Below are positions 52,068 through 60,307 of a DNA stretch of 64,000 bases, piece by piece. The position numbers were made by a program, and so were the translations under genes. Below the pieces are notes generated by a model. That model saw only the letters and a program-made list of their open reading frames with translations. It was not told the DNA's origin and searched no databases. The stretch's first letter is position 1. Each line of letters opens with the position of its first letter. Origin of the DNA: Selenomonas sp963528755 (GTDB lineage Bacteria; Bacillota; Negativicutes; Selenomonadales; Selenomonadaceae); assembly GCF_963528755.1 (NCBI RefSeq), contig NZ_CAURXA010000005.1, positions 124,001 to 188,000 of the forward strand, given 5' to 3'.

Positions 52068-52898
52068 ATGGAAGTATTTCTGGCAGAATCCCTCGGCTTC
52101 TGCTATGGCGTGAAGCGTGCGATCAAACTTGCGCGTGAACAAGCCGCACCTGACGGGACTTCCTGTACGCTCGGTCCCATCATTCACAATCCTCAGATGG
52201 TTTCGCGTCTGGCGGAGGAAGGCGTCGGCATGGTCAATGCCTTGCCCGAATTGGAGAAGGGGACGGTCATCATACGCTCGCACGGGGTTGGCCCTCTCGT
52301 CTATGATGAAGCGAAGGAGCGCGGGCTTTCTCTCGTCGATGCGACGTGTCCGCATGTGAAGAAGGCACAGTCCACGGCGCATGAGCTTTTTCAAGAAGGG
52401 TATTCTGTCGTTATCGTAGGGGAGAAATTTCATCCGGAGGTCAGGAGCATCTTCGAATGGGCAGGCGGCGATGCCGTCATCGTGGATTCCGTCGAGGGAG
52501 CCGAAGCTGTCGCACCGTGTGCGCGCTTGGGCATCGTCGCGCAGACGACATTTTCCGGCGCGAAGTTCAAGGAAATCGTGCTCCATCTGTTGGACAAGTC
52601 GAACGACGTTCGTATCGTCCGCACGATCTGCACGGCTACGGATCAGCGTCAGGAGGCGGCGGTCAAGCTTGCGCAGCAAGTTGATCTGATGCTCGTCATC
52701 GGCGGCAAGAACAGTGCGAACACGACGCGCCTCGCGCAGTTGTGCGCCAAGGAATGCCAAACCTATCATATCGAGACTGCGGCGGAGCTGCAGGACGAAT
52801 GGTTTGATAAAATCAAAAAAATTGGTATTACAGCTGGGGCTTCAACTCCGGACTGGATTATCAAGGAGGTATATCAAAAGTGCAAGAACAGGACATGA
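52068..52898 (+). CDS. ispH: 4-hydroxy-3-methylbut-2-enyl diphosphate reductase (IspH/LytB)
   Basis: About 276 residues; the last Fe-S enzyme of the MEP isoprenoid pathway. Cluster ligands are Cys12 (GFCYGVKRA), the Cys of ATCPHVKKAQ near 97 and the Cys of RTICTATDQRQ near 186. Further family stretches are GPIIHNPQMV, FHPEVRSIFEWA and GKNSANTTRL. GGTGGTAG precedes ATG 52068. Its last 19 bases overlap the start of the S1 gene in another frame. In several Firmicutes the two are one fused protein; here they are separate. Confidence 0.95.
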   Translation: MEVFLAESLGFCYGVKRAIKLAREQAAPDGTSCTLGPIIHNPQMVSRLAEEGVGMVNALPELEKGTVIIRSHGVGPLVYDEAKERGLSLVDATCPHVKKAQSTAHELFQEGYSVVIVGEKFHPEVRSIFEWAGGDAVIVDSVEGAEAVAPCARLGIVAQTTFSGAKFKEIVLHLLDKSNDVRIVRTICTATDQRQEAAVKLAQQVDLMLVIGGKNSANTTRLAQLCAKECQTYHIETAAELQDEWFDKIKKIGITAGASTPDWIIKEVYQKCKNRT

Positions 52899-54016
52899 AG
52901 AGTTTGCTTGAGGCTGAAGAGGAGTCCATGCAGGAGGTAAGGGAACACGATGTCGTGAAGGCTACGGTCGTCGCTGTCGACGATGGTCAGGCTTATGTCA
53001 ACATTGCTGGCCTCAAGGCGGATATTCCCATCTCGAAGAGGGAGCTTGCCTCACCTGAGCCGGATTCCGCCAAGGATGTCGTGAAGGTCGACGACGAGAT
53101 CGAGGTCTTCGTCGTGAGCCTCGGCGGTGAGAATGGCGCTACGGTTTCCAAGGTTCGCGCTGACCGCATGGTCGCATGGAAGGAGATCGAGGCGCTGAAA
53201 GAAGAAGGAAAGACTGTGCAGGCGCAGGTCACGCAGGTCGTCAAGGGTGGTCTCGTCGCATCCGTTAACGGTCTGCGAGGCTTCATTCCCGCGTCGCAGA
53301 TGGAGCTTCACTTCGTCAAGGATCTTTCCATCTATGTCGGCCAGACGGTGGAAGCTCTGCCGATCGAGATCGACATCCGCAAGCAGCGTCTCGTTCTTTC
53401 GCGCCGCAGCCTCCTGGAGGAAGAGCGCGAGAAGAAGCAGGAAGAGGTCTTCTCGAAGCTTGAAGTCGGGCAGATCATCCGCGGTACGGTCAAGCGTCTT
53501 GTCGAGTACGGCGCCTTCATCGACATCGGTGGCGTCGACGGCCTTGCGCATATCTCGGATCTCGCATGGCATCGCGTGAAGCAGCCGTCGGACGTTCTTT
53601 CCGTCGGCGATGAGGTCGACGTCTATGTGAAGAACTTCGATCCCGAGACGAAGCGCATCTCTTTGTCCGTCAAGGACACGATGCGCGACCCGTGGCTTGA
53701 CAAGGCGGAGCGTTATGCAGAGGGAACGCACATCAAGGGCAAGATCATCAAGCTCACAGATTTCGGTGCCTTCATGGAGATCGAGCCAGGCTTCGATGGC
53801 CTGATTCCGATGGGCGAGCTTGCCGACCGCCGCATTGCGCGTGCCGATGAGGCTGTGCAGCTCGGCGACATCGTGAAGGTTAAGATTCTGCACATCGACA
53901 TGAAGCGTAAGCGCATTTCGCTCTCCATCACGAGGGCACAGCGTGATGCCGAGGTTTCGGACGTTTCCTACTACAAGGATGAGCCTGTCACTCACGAAGA
54001 GGGCGGCGAGGACTGA
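52880..54016 (+). CDS. rpsA: S1 RNA-binding domain protein (30S ribosomal protein S1 homologue)
   Basis: A 378-residue protein with four S1 domains at about residues 22-90, 108-175, 196-264 and 281-350. The last two have the usual VKRLVEYGAFIDIGGVDGL and KIIKLTDFGAFMEIEP. Proteobacterial S1 has six domains; four is typical of Firmicutes. GTG 52880 lies inside the end of ispH, after AAGGAGGTATATC. It probably helps bind mRNA to the ribosome. The C-terminal tail is acidic. Confidence 0.92.
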   Translation: MQEQDMKSLLEAEEESMQEVREHDVVKATVVAVDDGQAYVNIAGLKADIPISKRELASPEPDSAKDVVKVDDEIEVFVVSLGGENGATVSKVRADRMVAWKEIEALKEEGKTVQAQVTQVVKGGLVASVNGLRGFIPASQMELHFVKDLSIYVGQTVEALPIEIDIRKQRLVLSRRSLLEEEREKKQEEVFSKLEVGQIIRGTVKRLVEYGAFIDIGGVDGLAHISDLAWHRVKQPSDVLSVGDEVDVYVKNFDPETKRISLSVKDTMRDPWLDKAERYAEGTHIKGKIIKLTDFGAFMEIEPGFDGLIPMGELADRRIARADEAVQLGDIVKVKILHIDMKRKRISLSITRAQRDAEVSDVSYYKDEPVTHEEGGED

Positions 54017-54034
54017 AGAATCAAGCCTCATAGC

Positions 54035-54086
54035 TGAATAAGTAAAAAAGTCGGGGAGTGATGAATATTCATCACTCCCTTATTCA
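54035..54086. repeat. Nested palindrome after rpsA
   Basis: GGGAGTGATGAAT (54054-54066) is followed directly by its reverse complement ATTCATCACTCCC (54067-54079), a perfect 26-base palindrome. An outer pair TGAATAAG (54035-54042) and CTTATTCA (54079-54086) adds a second inverted repeat. The right side is only mildly T-rich, so it may be a terminator, a protein-binding site or a repeat element. Confidence 0.6.
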
Positions 54087-54127
54087 TCAGAGCGGGGCAT
54101 ATCCCCGGAGAAAGTCAGAGGAACAGC

Positions 54128-55540
54128 ATGTTGTCAGGGGAAATCATACGCGTAGCGCCGGGAAGTCTGGCGGAAGAATTGGAACTTGCGGCGGGAGACA
54201 AGATCCTTGCTGTCAACGGGCAGGAACTGCGCGACATCATCGATCTGAGCTTTGCTTTCGCCGAAGAGGAGATCGAGCTTCTCGTCGAACATGCAGACGG
54301 TGAGCAGGAATTGCTTGCCTTCGACAAGGACTATGATGAAGAACTTGGCGCAGAGTTCGCTTCCGCCGTTTTCGATGGCATACGTTCGTGCGGCAATCGC
54401 TGTTACTTCTGCTTCGTCGATCAGGTGCCGCCTGGCATGAGAAAGAGCCTGTCGGTCAAGGATGATGATTATCGCATGTCTTTCCTCTATGGCAACTTCG
54501 TCACGCTGACGAATATGCGCGAAAAGGATTTCCAGCGGATCGAACGCTATCACCTGTCGCCGCTCTTCGTTTCCGTCCATGCGATGAATCCCGATCTGCG
54601 CGCCGCCATGCTCAATACGCGGCGGGCGGCTGAGATTGCAAACCATCTCGATCGCTTGGAAGCGGCGGATGTCGAGTACCATACGCAGGTCGTGCTTTGC
54701 CCGGGACTCAATGATGGCGGGGAGCTTGACCGCACGGTGGAGGAATTGATGGCCAGGCGGCCGCACGCGCTGTCGCTCGCCATCGTGCCCGTCGGACTCA
54801 CGCGCTTTCGCGAGGGATGCTACCCGCTGCAGATGTTCGATCGTAAGGGGGCGGCCGCCGTCATTCACCAGATTGAGGTTTGGCAGCGGCGTGCGCGAGA
54901 GGAAACGGGCAAGAGTTTCGTCTACCTCGGTGATGAATTCTACTTTCTCGCAGGGCTTCCCGTGCCGCCCGTGGAGGAATACGACGGTTTTCCACAGCTC
55001 GACAATGGCATTGGGCTTGCGCGAAGCTTCATCGAGGAGTGGAAGAACACTTTGCAGAAGCTGCCTGCGCCCGAGGGATATGAAGAGCCACTGCATCTCG
55101 TGATCCTCTCGGGCACATCGGTTGTACATCTCTTTGAAAAGCTCATGGCGGAGCTTTCCGTGCCCGGACTCCATATCGATTGTCTTGGCGTGGAAAACGA
55201 TTACTTTGGCAGGACAGTCAATGTTTCGGGACTCCTGACGGGTGAGGACATGCTGCGCGCTCTTGACACTCTGCCCGTTGTGCCGCACGGCGTCATCGTG
55301 CCTGAATGCGCCCTGCGTACGGGCGAGAACGTCCTGCTCGACGATATGACACTCGATGCATTTCGCAGCGCCGTGCCGCACCTTCGCGTTGAGACGGCGC
55401 AGGGGGGCGGCGATCTCGCGCGCGCCCTTCTCGATTGGGAACATTATCGAGGGGCGTCGGATGATGAGGCTTCGTATATGTGGCAGAGCAACGCAGCGTA
55501 TACGAAACCGAGGAAAGAGGAAAAGGAGAGGATGGAATGA
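54128..55540 (+). CDS. DUF512-family radical SAM-like Fe-S protein with PDZ domain
   Basis: A 470-residue protein. The N-terminal 70 residues form a PDZ-like domain (GSLAEELELAAGDKILAVNG). The Fe-S motif CGNRCYFCFVD (Cys-x3-Cys-x2-Cys) near residue 88 follows, and the C-terminal half is the DUF512 region (LGDEFYFLAGLPVPP, VIVPECALRTGENVLLDDMT). These proteins are typical of Clostridia and Negativicutes, often beside der as here, and have no proven role. AGAGGAAC precedes the ATG. Its stop overlaps the der start. Confidence 0.88.
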   Translation: MLSGEIIRVAPGSLAEELELAAGDKILAVNGQELRDIIDLSFAFAEEEIELLVEHADGEQELLAFDKDYDEELGAEFASAVFDGIRSCGNRCYFCFVDQVPPGMRKSLSVKDDDYRMSFLYGNFVTLTNMREKDFQRIERYHLSPLFVSVHAMNPDLRAAMLNTRRAAEIANHLDRLEAADVEYHTQVVLCPGLNDGGELDRTVEELMARRPHALSLAIVPVGLTRFREGCYPLQMFDRKGAAAVIHQIEVWQRRAREETGKSFVYLGDEFYFLAGLPVPPVEEYDGFPQLDNGIGLARSFIEEWKNTLQKLPAPEGYEEPLHLVILSGTSVVHLFEKLMAELSVPGLHIDCLGVENDYFGRTVNVSGLLTGEDMLRALDTLPVVPHGVIVPECALRTGENVLLDDMTLDAFRSAVPHLRVETAQGGGDLARALLDWEHYRGASDDEASYMWQSNAAYTKPRKEEKERME

Positions 55541-56865
55541 GCAAGCCGATCGTAGCGATCGTGGGACGCCCGAACGTAGGCAAGTCCACGCTCTTCAATA
55601 AATTGGGCAGGAAGCGCGTGTCCATCGTCGATGATCTGCCGGGCGTCACGCGCGACCGCATCTACCTTGATGCCGAATGGCTCGGTAAGGAATTCACGAT
55701 GATCGATACGGGAGGCATCGAACTCGATACGAGCGATGTCATCTTGCGCTCGATGCGCCAGCAGGCGCAGATCGCCATGGAGGAGGCGGATGTCATCCTC
55801 TTTCTCGTCGACGGCCGTACGGGCCTGACGCTTGCTGATGAGGAAGTCGGCAAGATGCTGCGCACGACGAAGAAACCCGTGCTCTTGGCCGTGAACAAGA
55901 TCGATTCCCCCAAGCAGGAGGCGGACGTCTACGAGTTCTACAACCTCGGCCTTGGCGATCCCGTGCCGATTTCTGCTACGAACGTCATGAATCTCGGCGA
56001 TCTGCTCGATGCTCTCGTGGCGCTCTTTCCCGAAGGGGCGGAGGAAGAGAAAGAGTCGGATGAGATCAGCATCGCCGTTATCGGCCGTCCGAACGTCGGC
56101 AAATCCTCGCTTGTCAATGCACTCATGGGTGAGGAGCGCGTCATCGTCAGCGACGTCGCGGGCACGACGCGCGATGCCATCGACACGCACTTTATGGCGG
56201 AGGACACGAAGTTCATCCTCATCGACACGGCGGGCATGCGACGCAAGGGAAAGATCGATGCGCCAATTGAGCGCTACAGCGTCATGCGAGCGCTTCGCGC
56301 CGTCGACCGCGCCGACGTCGTGCTCGTCGTGCTCGACGCCACGGCGGGCATCACCGAGCAGGACAAGAAGATCGCAGGCTATGCCCACGAATCGGGCAAG
56401 GCGGTCGTGCTCATCGTGAACAAGTGGGACATCTATGAAAACAAGGATGAAAAGTCTACGCTGCGCTTCACGGATGAACTGCGCATAGAACTTGGCTTCC
56501 TGCAGTACGCGCCCGTCCTTTATACTTCGGCGCTCACGCATCAGCGCGTCGCGCGCGTCACCGATCTCGTCAAGTATGTGGCAGATCAGGCGTCGATGCG
56601 CGTCAAGACGAGCATCCTGAATGACCTCGTGCGCGATATGATCGCCGTGAATCCACCGCCTGCTCACAAGGGCAAGCAGCTCAAGATTCGCTATATGACG
56701 CAGGCGGACATCCGTCCGCCGAAGTTTATCGTTTTTGTGAACGAGCCTGAGCTTATGCACTTCTCGTACCTGCGCTACATCGAGAACAAGCTGCGCGAGA
56801 GCTTCGGTTTCGAGGGAACGCCGCTGCGTCTCATCGTGCGCGGCAGGGAGGAGGAAGAGATATGA
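55537..56865 (+). CDS. der: Ribosome-assembly GTPase Der (EngA)
   Basis: About 442 residues with two GTPase domains. The first has GRPNVGKST near residue 9, the second GRPNVGKSS near 185, and each has DTGG/DTAG and NKID/NKWD motifs. The C-terminal KH-like domain includes PPAHKGKQLKIRYMTQ. It helps mature the 50S subunit. ATG 55537 overlaps the previous stop behind GAGAGG; the frame opens at 55480 but that part overlaps DUF512. plsY follows with a four-base overlap. Confidence 0.97.
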   Translation: MSKPIVAIVGRPNVGKSTLFNKLGRKRVSIVDDLPGVTRDRIYLDAEWLGKEFTMIDTGGIELDTSDVILRSMRQQAQIAMEEADVILFLVDGRTGLTLADEEVGKMLRTTKKPVLLAVNKIDSPKQEADVYEFYNLGLGDPVPISATNVMNLGDLLDALVALFPEGAEEEKESDEISIAVIGRPNVGKSSLVNALMGEERVIVSDVAGTTRDAIDTHFMAEDTKFILIDTAGMRRKGKIDAPIERYSVMRALRAVDRADVVLVVLDATAGITEQDKKIAGYAHESGKAVVLIVNKWDIYENKDEKSTLRFTDELRIELGFLQYAPVLYTSALTHQRVARVTDLVKYVADQASMRVKTSILNDLVRDMIAVNPPPAHKGKQLKIRYMTQADIRPPKFIVFVNEPELMHFSYLRYIENKLRESFGFEGTPLRLIVRGREEEEI

Positions 56866-57452
56866 CGCTTTTCGCCTGCATCATTGCCTACCTTCTGGGC
56901 TCTGTGCCGAACGGTCTGCTTCTTTGCCGCGCCATCTGGCACATCGACATCCGCGAACACGGCAGCCGCAACATCGGCGCGACGAATGTCTACCGCACGC
57001 TGGGCAAGGGGCCGGGGGCGCTCGTCTTCGCGCTCGATTTCCTCAAGGGCTTCCTCGCCGTCTATATCGCCATGCTTCTCGTCGGTACGCCGCTTTCCAT
57101 GGTCTTGGGCGGTATCGCCGCCATTCTCGGACACTCGGCGTCCGTCTTTTTGCGCTTCAAGGGAGGCAAGGGCGTCGCTACGGGTCTGGGCGTCATAGCG
57201 ATGCTCATGCCGGTGGTGACGGGCGTCGTCTTCTTTGCATGGCTCGTCATCGTCCTCGTCACGCGCTACGTTTCGCTCGGCTCCATCGTCGGCGCGGCGC
57301 TCGTGCCCGTGCTCGCATTCTTCTTCGGCTGCCCAACGGAATACACAGTCTTCGGCGTCCTCGCCGCCGTTCTCGTCATCGTGCGTCACCATACGAACAT
57401 CACGCGCCTCTTGAATGGCACGGAGAGCAAGATCAAGGCGGGGCATCGGTGA
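56862..57452 (+). CDS. plsY: Glycerol-3-phosphate acyltransferase PlsY
   Basis: A 196-residue inner-membrane enzyme that uses acyl-phosphate to acylate glycerol-3-phosphate. Motifs are LLGSVPNGLLLCR near residue 7, REHGSRNIGATNVYRTLGKG near 31, GHSASVFLRFKGGKGVATGLG near 90 and VRHHTNITRLLNGTE near 170. About five membrane helices. It starts inside the der stop. PlsY then PlsC fits the phospholipid pathway in this window. Confidence 0.96.
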   Translation: MTLFACIIAYLLGSVPNGLLLCRAIWHIDIREHGSRNIGATNVYRTLGKGPGALVFALDFLKGFLAVYIAMLLVGTPLSMVLGGIAAILGHSASVFLRFKGGKGVATGLGVIAMLMPVVTGVVFFAWLVIVLVTRYVSLGSIVGAALVPVLAFFFGCPTEYTVFGVLAAVLVIVRHHTNITRLLNGTESKIKAGHR

Positions 57453-57498
57453 AAGGGAGTATTTGAGAATTCTTTTCTCGTAAAATGTCTATAGGGAC

Positions 57499-57527
57499 TG
57501 TACAATAGTGTTGGACAATGGTATAAT
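57499..57527 (+). promoter_or_regulatory. Promoter of the ACT-protein/hom/thrB unit
   Basis: TGTACA (57499-57504) and TATAAT (57522-57527) are 17 bases apart, and TGG directly before the -10 makes it an extended -10. Confidence 0.75.
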
Positions 57528-57563
57528 TCCAAGCGTGGAATTTATGCGGCAGGAGGAATTTTT

Positions 57564-58037
57564 ATGCCAAGAGAACGCAAAGAAAACACGGAACGAAAGG
57601 TGCAGAGCGGATTCTTCCTCGTGCAGGAGCAGATCCTGCCCGAGGCGATCAAGAAGACAATCCGCGTGAAGGAGATGCTCAAGCGCGGCGACGCACGCAC
57701 AATCAACGAGGCGGTCGACAGTATGGGATTGAGCCGCAGTGCTTATTACAAGTACAAGGATTATGTCTTTCCCTTCTACGAAGCGAGTCGCAACAAGATC
57801 ATCTCGCTGACGCTCCTCTTGGAGCATAAGAAGGGCGTCCTTTCGAGCGTGCTCAATACGATCTCGGCGGATTCGGGCAGCGTTCTGACGATCAATCAGG
57901 GCATCCCCCTGCAAGGTGTGGCGAATGCGACGGTTTCCATTGAGACGGCGAACCTCGCGGTGGATCTTGAAGCGCTTCTCGACAAACTGCGCATGGTGGA
58001 CGGTGTGAAGCGTCTCGAAGTCCTCGGACAGGCATGA
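57564..58037 (+). CDS. PheB/UPF0735-type ACT-domain protein
   Basis: A 157-residue protein. The first 75 residues look like a helix-turn-helix region (INEAVDSMGLSRSAYYKYKDYVFPF), and the last 75 form an ACT domain (LTLLLEHKKGVLSSVLNTIS), a small-molecule-sensing fold common in amino acid control. A GGCAGGAGG site precedes the ATG. It directly heads hom-thrB, which suggests it senses threonine or another amino acid and regulates this pathway; no target is proven. The name pheB reflects B. subtilis annotation and does not imply chorismate mutase activity. Confidence 0.85.
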   Translation: MPRERKENTERKVQSGFFLVQEQILPEAIKKTIRVKEMLKRGDARTINEAVDSMGLSRSAYYKYKDYVFPFYEASRNKIISLTLLLEHKKGVLSSVLNTISADSGSVLTINQGIPLQGVANATVSIETANLAVDLEALLDKLRMVDGVKRLEVLGQA

Positions 58038-58051
58038 TGAAAGGTGAAGAG

Positions 58052-59356
58052 ATGAAAGAGATCAAGATCGGCATGCTGGGCTTCGGCACGGTCGGCACGG
58101 GCGTCGTGCGCGTGCTTCGCGAGAACGAGCGCGAGATCACGGCGAAGGCGGGGGTGAAGCTCACGCTGAAGTCCGTGCTCGTGCGCGACGCGAAGAAAGA
58201 GCGCCCCTATATGGAGGGGCTGCATCTGACCGAGAATGTGGATGAAATCCTAAACGATGAGGAAATCGACATCGTCATCGAACTTCTTGGCGGCATCCAT
58301 CCGGCGCGCGAGTACATGCTGGTCGCGATGGAGAAGGGCAAGAACGTCGTGACGGCAAATAAGGACGTCGTGGCGCAGTTCGGCAAGGACATGTTCGAGG
58401 CGATGGAAAAATACGGCGTGGACTTCCACTTTGAAGCGAGCGTCGGCGGCGGCATTCCCATCGTCATGCCGCTGAAACAGTGCCTGACGGCGAACCGCGT
58501 CACGGAAATCATGGGCATTATCAACGGTACGACGAACTACATGCTCTCGCAGATGGCGAAGAACGGCTCCGACTACGACAGCGTGCTCAAGGAAGCGCAG
58601 GCGAAAGGCTATGCCGAGGCGAACCCTGCGGCCGATGTCGAGGGGCTTGACGCGGCGCGCAAGATTGCAATCCTCGCGTCCATCGCCTTCAATACGCGCA
58701 TCCGCTTCGAGGATGTCTCCGTCGAGGGCATCACGAAGGTCACGCCCGAGGACATCGAGTACGCAAAGGCTCTCGGCTATGTCGTGAAGCTCCTGGCTAT
58801 CGGACGCGACTGTGGAGAGGCGGGCGTCGATGTGCGCGTGCATCCCGTATTTTTGCCGAAGGCGCATCCGCTCGCCTCCGTCAATGACGTCTACAACGCG
58901 ATCTTCGTGCGCGGCAACGCCATCGGCGAGGCGATGTTCTACGGACGCGGTGCAGGCTCTTTGCCGACAGCTTCAGCCGTCGTCGCCGACGTCATCGACA
59001 TCGCACGCGACATGCAGCTCGATACGTTCGGGCGGCTGCACTGCACGTGCTATGCGCACAAATCGCTTTGCCCCGTGGAGGAAACGAAAGCGTCCTACTA
59101 TGTGCGCCTTCTCGTCGATGATGAGCCGGGCGTTCTCGCTGCCATCGCGACGGCATTCGGCAACCACAAGGTCAGCCTGAAGTCCGTCATTCAGACGAGA
59201 CGATATAAGGAGCGTGCGGAAATCGTCGCGGTCACGCATGTCGTCAAGTATAGAAAGATGCAGGAGGCGGCGGCGGATCTTGAGAAGCTTGCCGTCGTCA
59301 GTGAGATCCGCAGCATCATCCGCGTGGAAAATCCGCAGGAGGACGGCGCATGCTGA
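58052..59356 (+). CDS. hom: Homoserine dehydrogenase
   Basis: About 434 residues. It reduces aspartate semialdehyde to homoserine. The NAD(P) site GMLGFGTVGTGVVRVL is at the start, NKDVVAQFGKDMFE near 105, the catalytic region GIINGTTNYMLSQM near 160 and AKGYAEANPAADVEGLDAARKI near 185. A C-terminal ACT domain (YVRLLVDDEPGVLAAIAT near 350) suggests feedback by threonine. AAAGGTGAAGAG favours ATG 58052 over 58034. The stop overlaps the thrB start. Confidence 0.96.
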   Translation: MKEIKIGMLGFGTVGTGVVRVLRENEREITAKAGVKLTLKSVLVRDAKKERPYMEGLHLTENVDEILNDEEIDIVIELLGGIHPAREYMLVAMEKGKNVVTANKDVVAQFGKDMFEAMEKYGVDFHFEASVGGGIPIVMPLKQCLTANRVTEIMGIINGTTNYMLSQMAKNGSDYDSVLKEAQAKGYAEANPAADVEGLDAARKIAILASIAFNTRIRFEDVSVEGITKVTPEDIEYAKALGYVVKLLAIGRDCGEAGVDVRVHPVFLPKAHPLASVNDVYNAIFVRGNAIGEAMFYGRGAGSLPTASAVVADVIDIARDMQLDTFGRLHCTCYAHKSLCPVEETKASYYVRLLVDDEPGVLAAIATAFGNHKVSLKSVIQTRRYKERAEIVAVTHVVKYRKMQEAAADLEKLAVVSEIRSIIRVENPQEDGAC

Positions 59357-60273
59357 ATCGAACGATCTGCGTTCGCGTGCCGGGTACGAGTGCGAACTGC
59401 GGGCCTGGCTTCGACGCCATAGGGGTCGCCTGCACGATCTATAACGATCTGGAGCTTACGCTGAAAGGGGAAGAGGGGCTCGTCATCGAAATCGAGGGAG
59501 AGGGTGCGGCCAATATCCCCGCCGATGAGCGCAACATTGTCCTTCGCGCCATTCGCACGATCTTGAAGCGCGCGCATCGGGAAGATGAGGTCAAGGGCTT
59601 CCATATCCGCATGACGAACCACATCCCTTTATCGCGCGGTCTTGGCAGCAGTGCAGCGGCGATCGTTGCAGGACTCAAGGCGGCGAACGCCCTCTTAGGC
59701 AACCGCTTTTCCAGGCGCGAGCTCCTGCAGATGGCGACGAACATCGAAGGTCATCCCGACAATGTGGCGCCCGCCATTTTTGGCGGCTTCACGATCAGCG
59801 TCGTCAAGCGCGGCAGAGTCGAATGCTTCTCCCTGATGCCTCGCATGCCACTGAAGCTCGTCGTCGCCGTGCCGGAGTTTCCGCTTTCGACGCGGCTTGC
59901 CAGAAGCGTTCTGCCCGAGCAGGTGAAGATGAAGGACGCCGTTTTCAACCTCAGCCGTGCGGCGCTCCTTGTCGCTGCATTGACGAAGGGGCAGCCGCGT
60001 TTTTTGCGCAACGCCTTCGCCGATGCCCTGCACCAGCCGTACAGAGAAAAGCTCATCCCCGGCATGAAGGACGTCTTTCGTGACGCATGCCGGGCAGGTG
60101 CGCTCGGCGCAAGCCTCAGCGGCGCGGGGCCGTGCCTCATCGCCTATACGCTGGAGAATGAAGAGGCGGTGGGACAGGCGATGGTCGAAGCCTTCAAAGA
60201 GCATGAAATCAAGGCGCACGCACTGCAGCTTTCTCTCGATGCACATGGTGCGAGAATTTTGAAACATCGCTGA
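59350..60273 (+). CDS. thrB: Homoserine kinase
   Basis: A 307-residue GHMP-family kinase. It phosphorylates homoserine toward threonine. The N-terminal VPGTSANCGPGFDAIGVA, the phosphate loop PLSRGLGSSAAAIVAGL near residue 95 and LGASLSGAGPCLIAY near 255 are the three GHMP motifs. ATG 59350 lies inside the hom stop. ThrC (threonine synthase) is not in this window. Confidence 0.96.
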   Translation: MLNRTICVRVPGTSANCGPGFDAIGVACTIYNDLELTLKGEEGLVIEIEGEGAANIPADERNIVLRAIRTILKRAHREDEVKGFHIRMTNHIPLSRGLGSSAAAIVAGLKAANALLGNRFSRRELLQMATNIEGHPDNVAPAIFGGFTISVVKRGRVECFSLMPRMPLKLVVAVPEFPLSTRLARSVLPEQVKMKDAVFNLSRAALLVAALTKGQPRFLRNAFADALHQPYREKLIPGMKDVFRDACRAGALGASLSGAGPCLIAYTLENEEAVGQAMVEAFKEHEIKAHALQLSLDAHGARILKHR

Positions 60274-60307
60274 CGCAGGAAAGGCGTCGCAGGTGAAGGA
60301 GTCGTGT

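Noticed and set aside
52068..54016. A fused IspH-S1 protein
   Set aside because: The two frames differ and overlap by 19 bases, each with its own start and ribosome site; no frameshift is needed.
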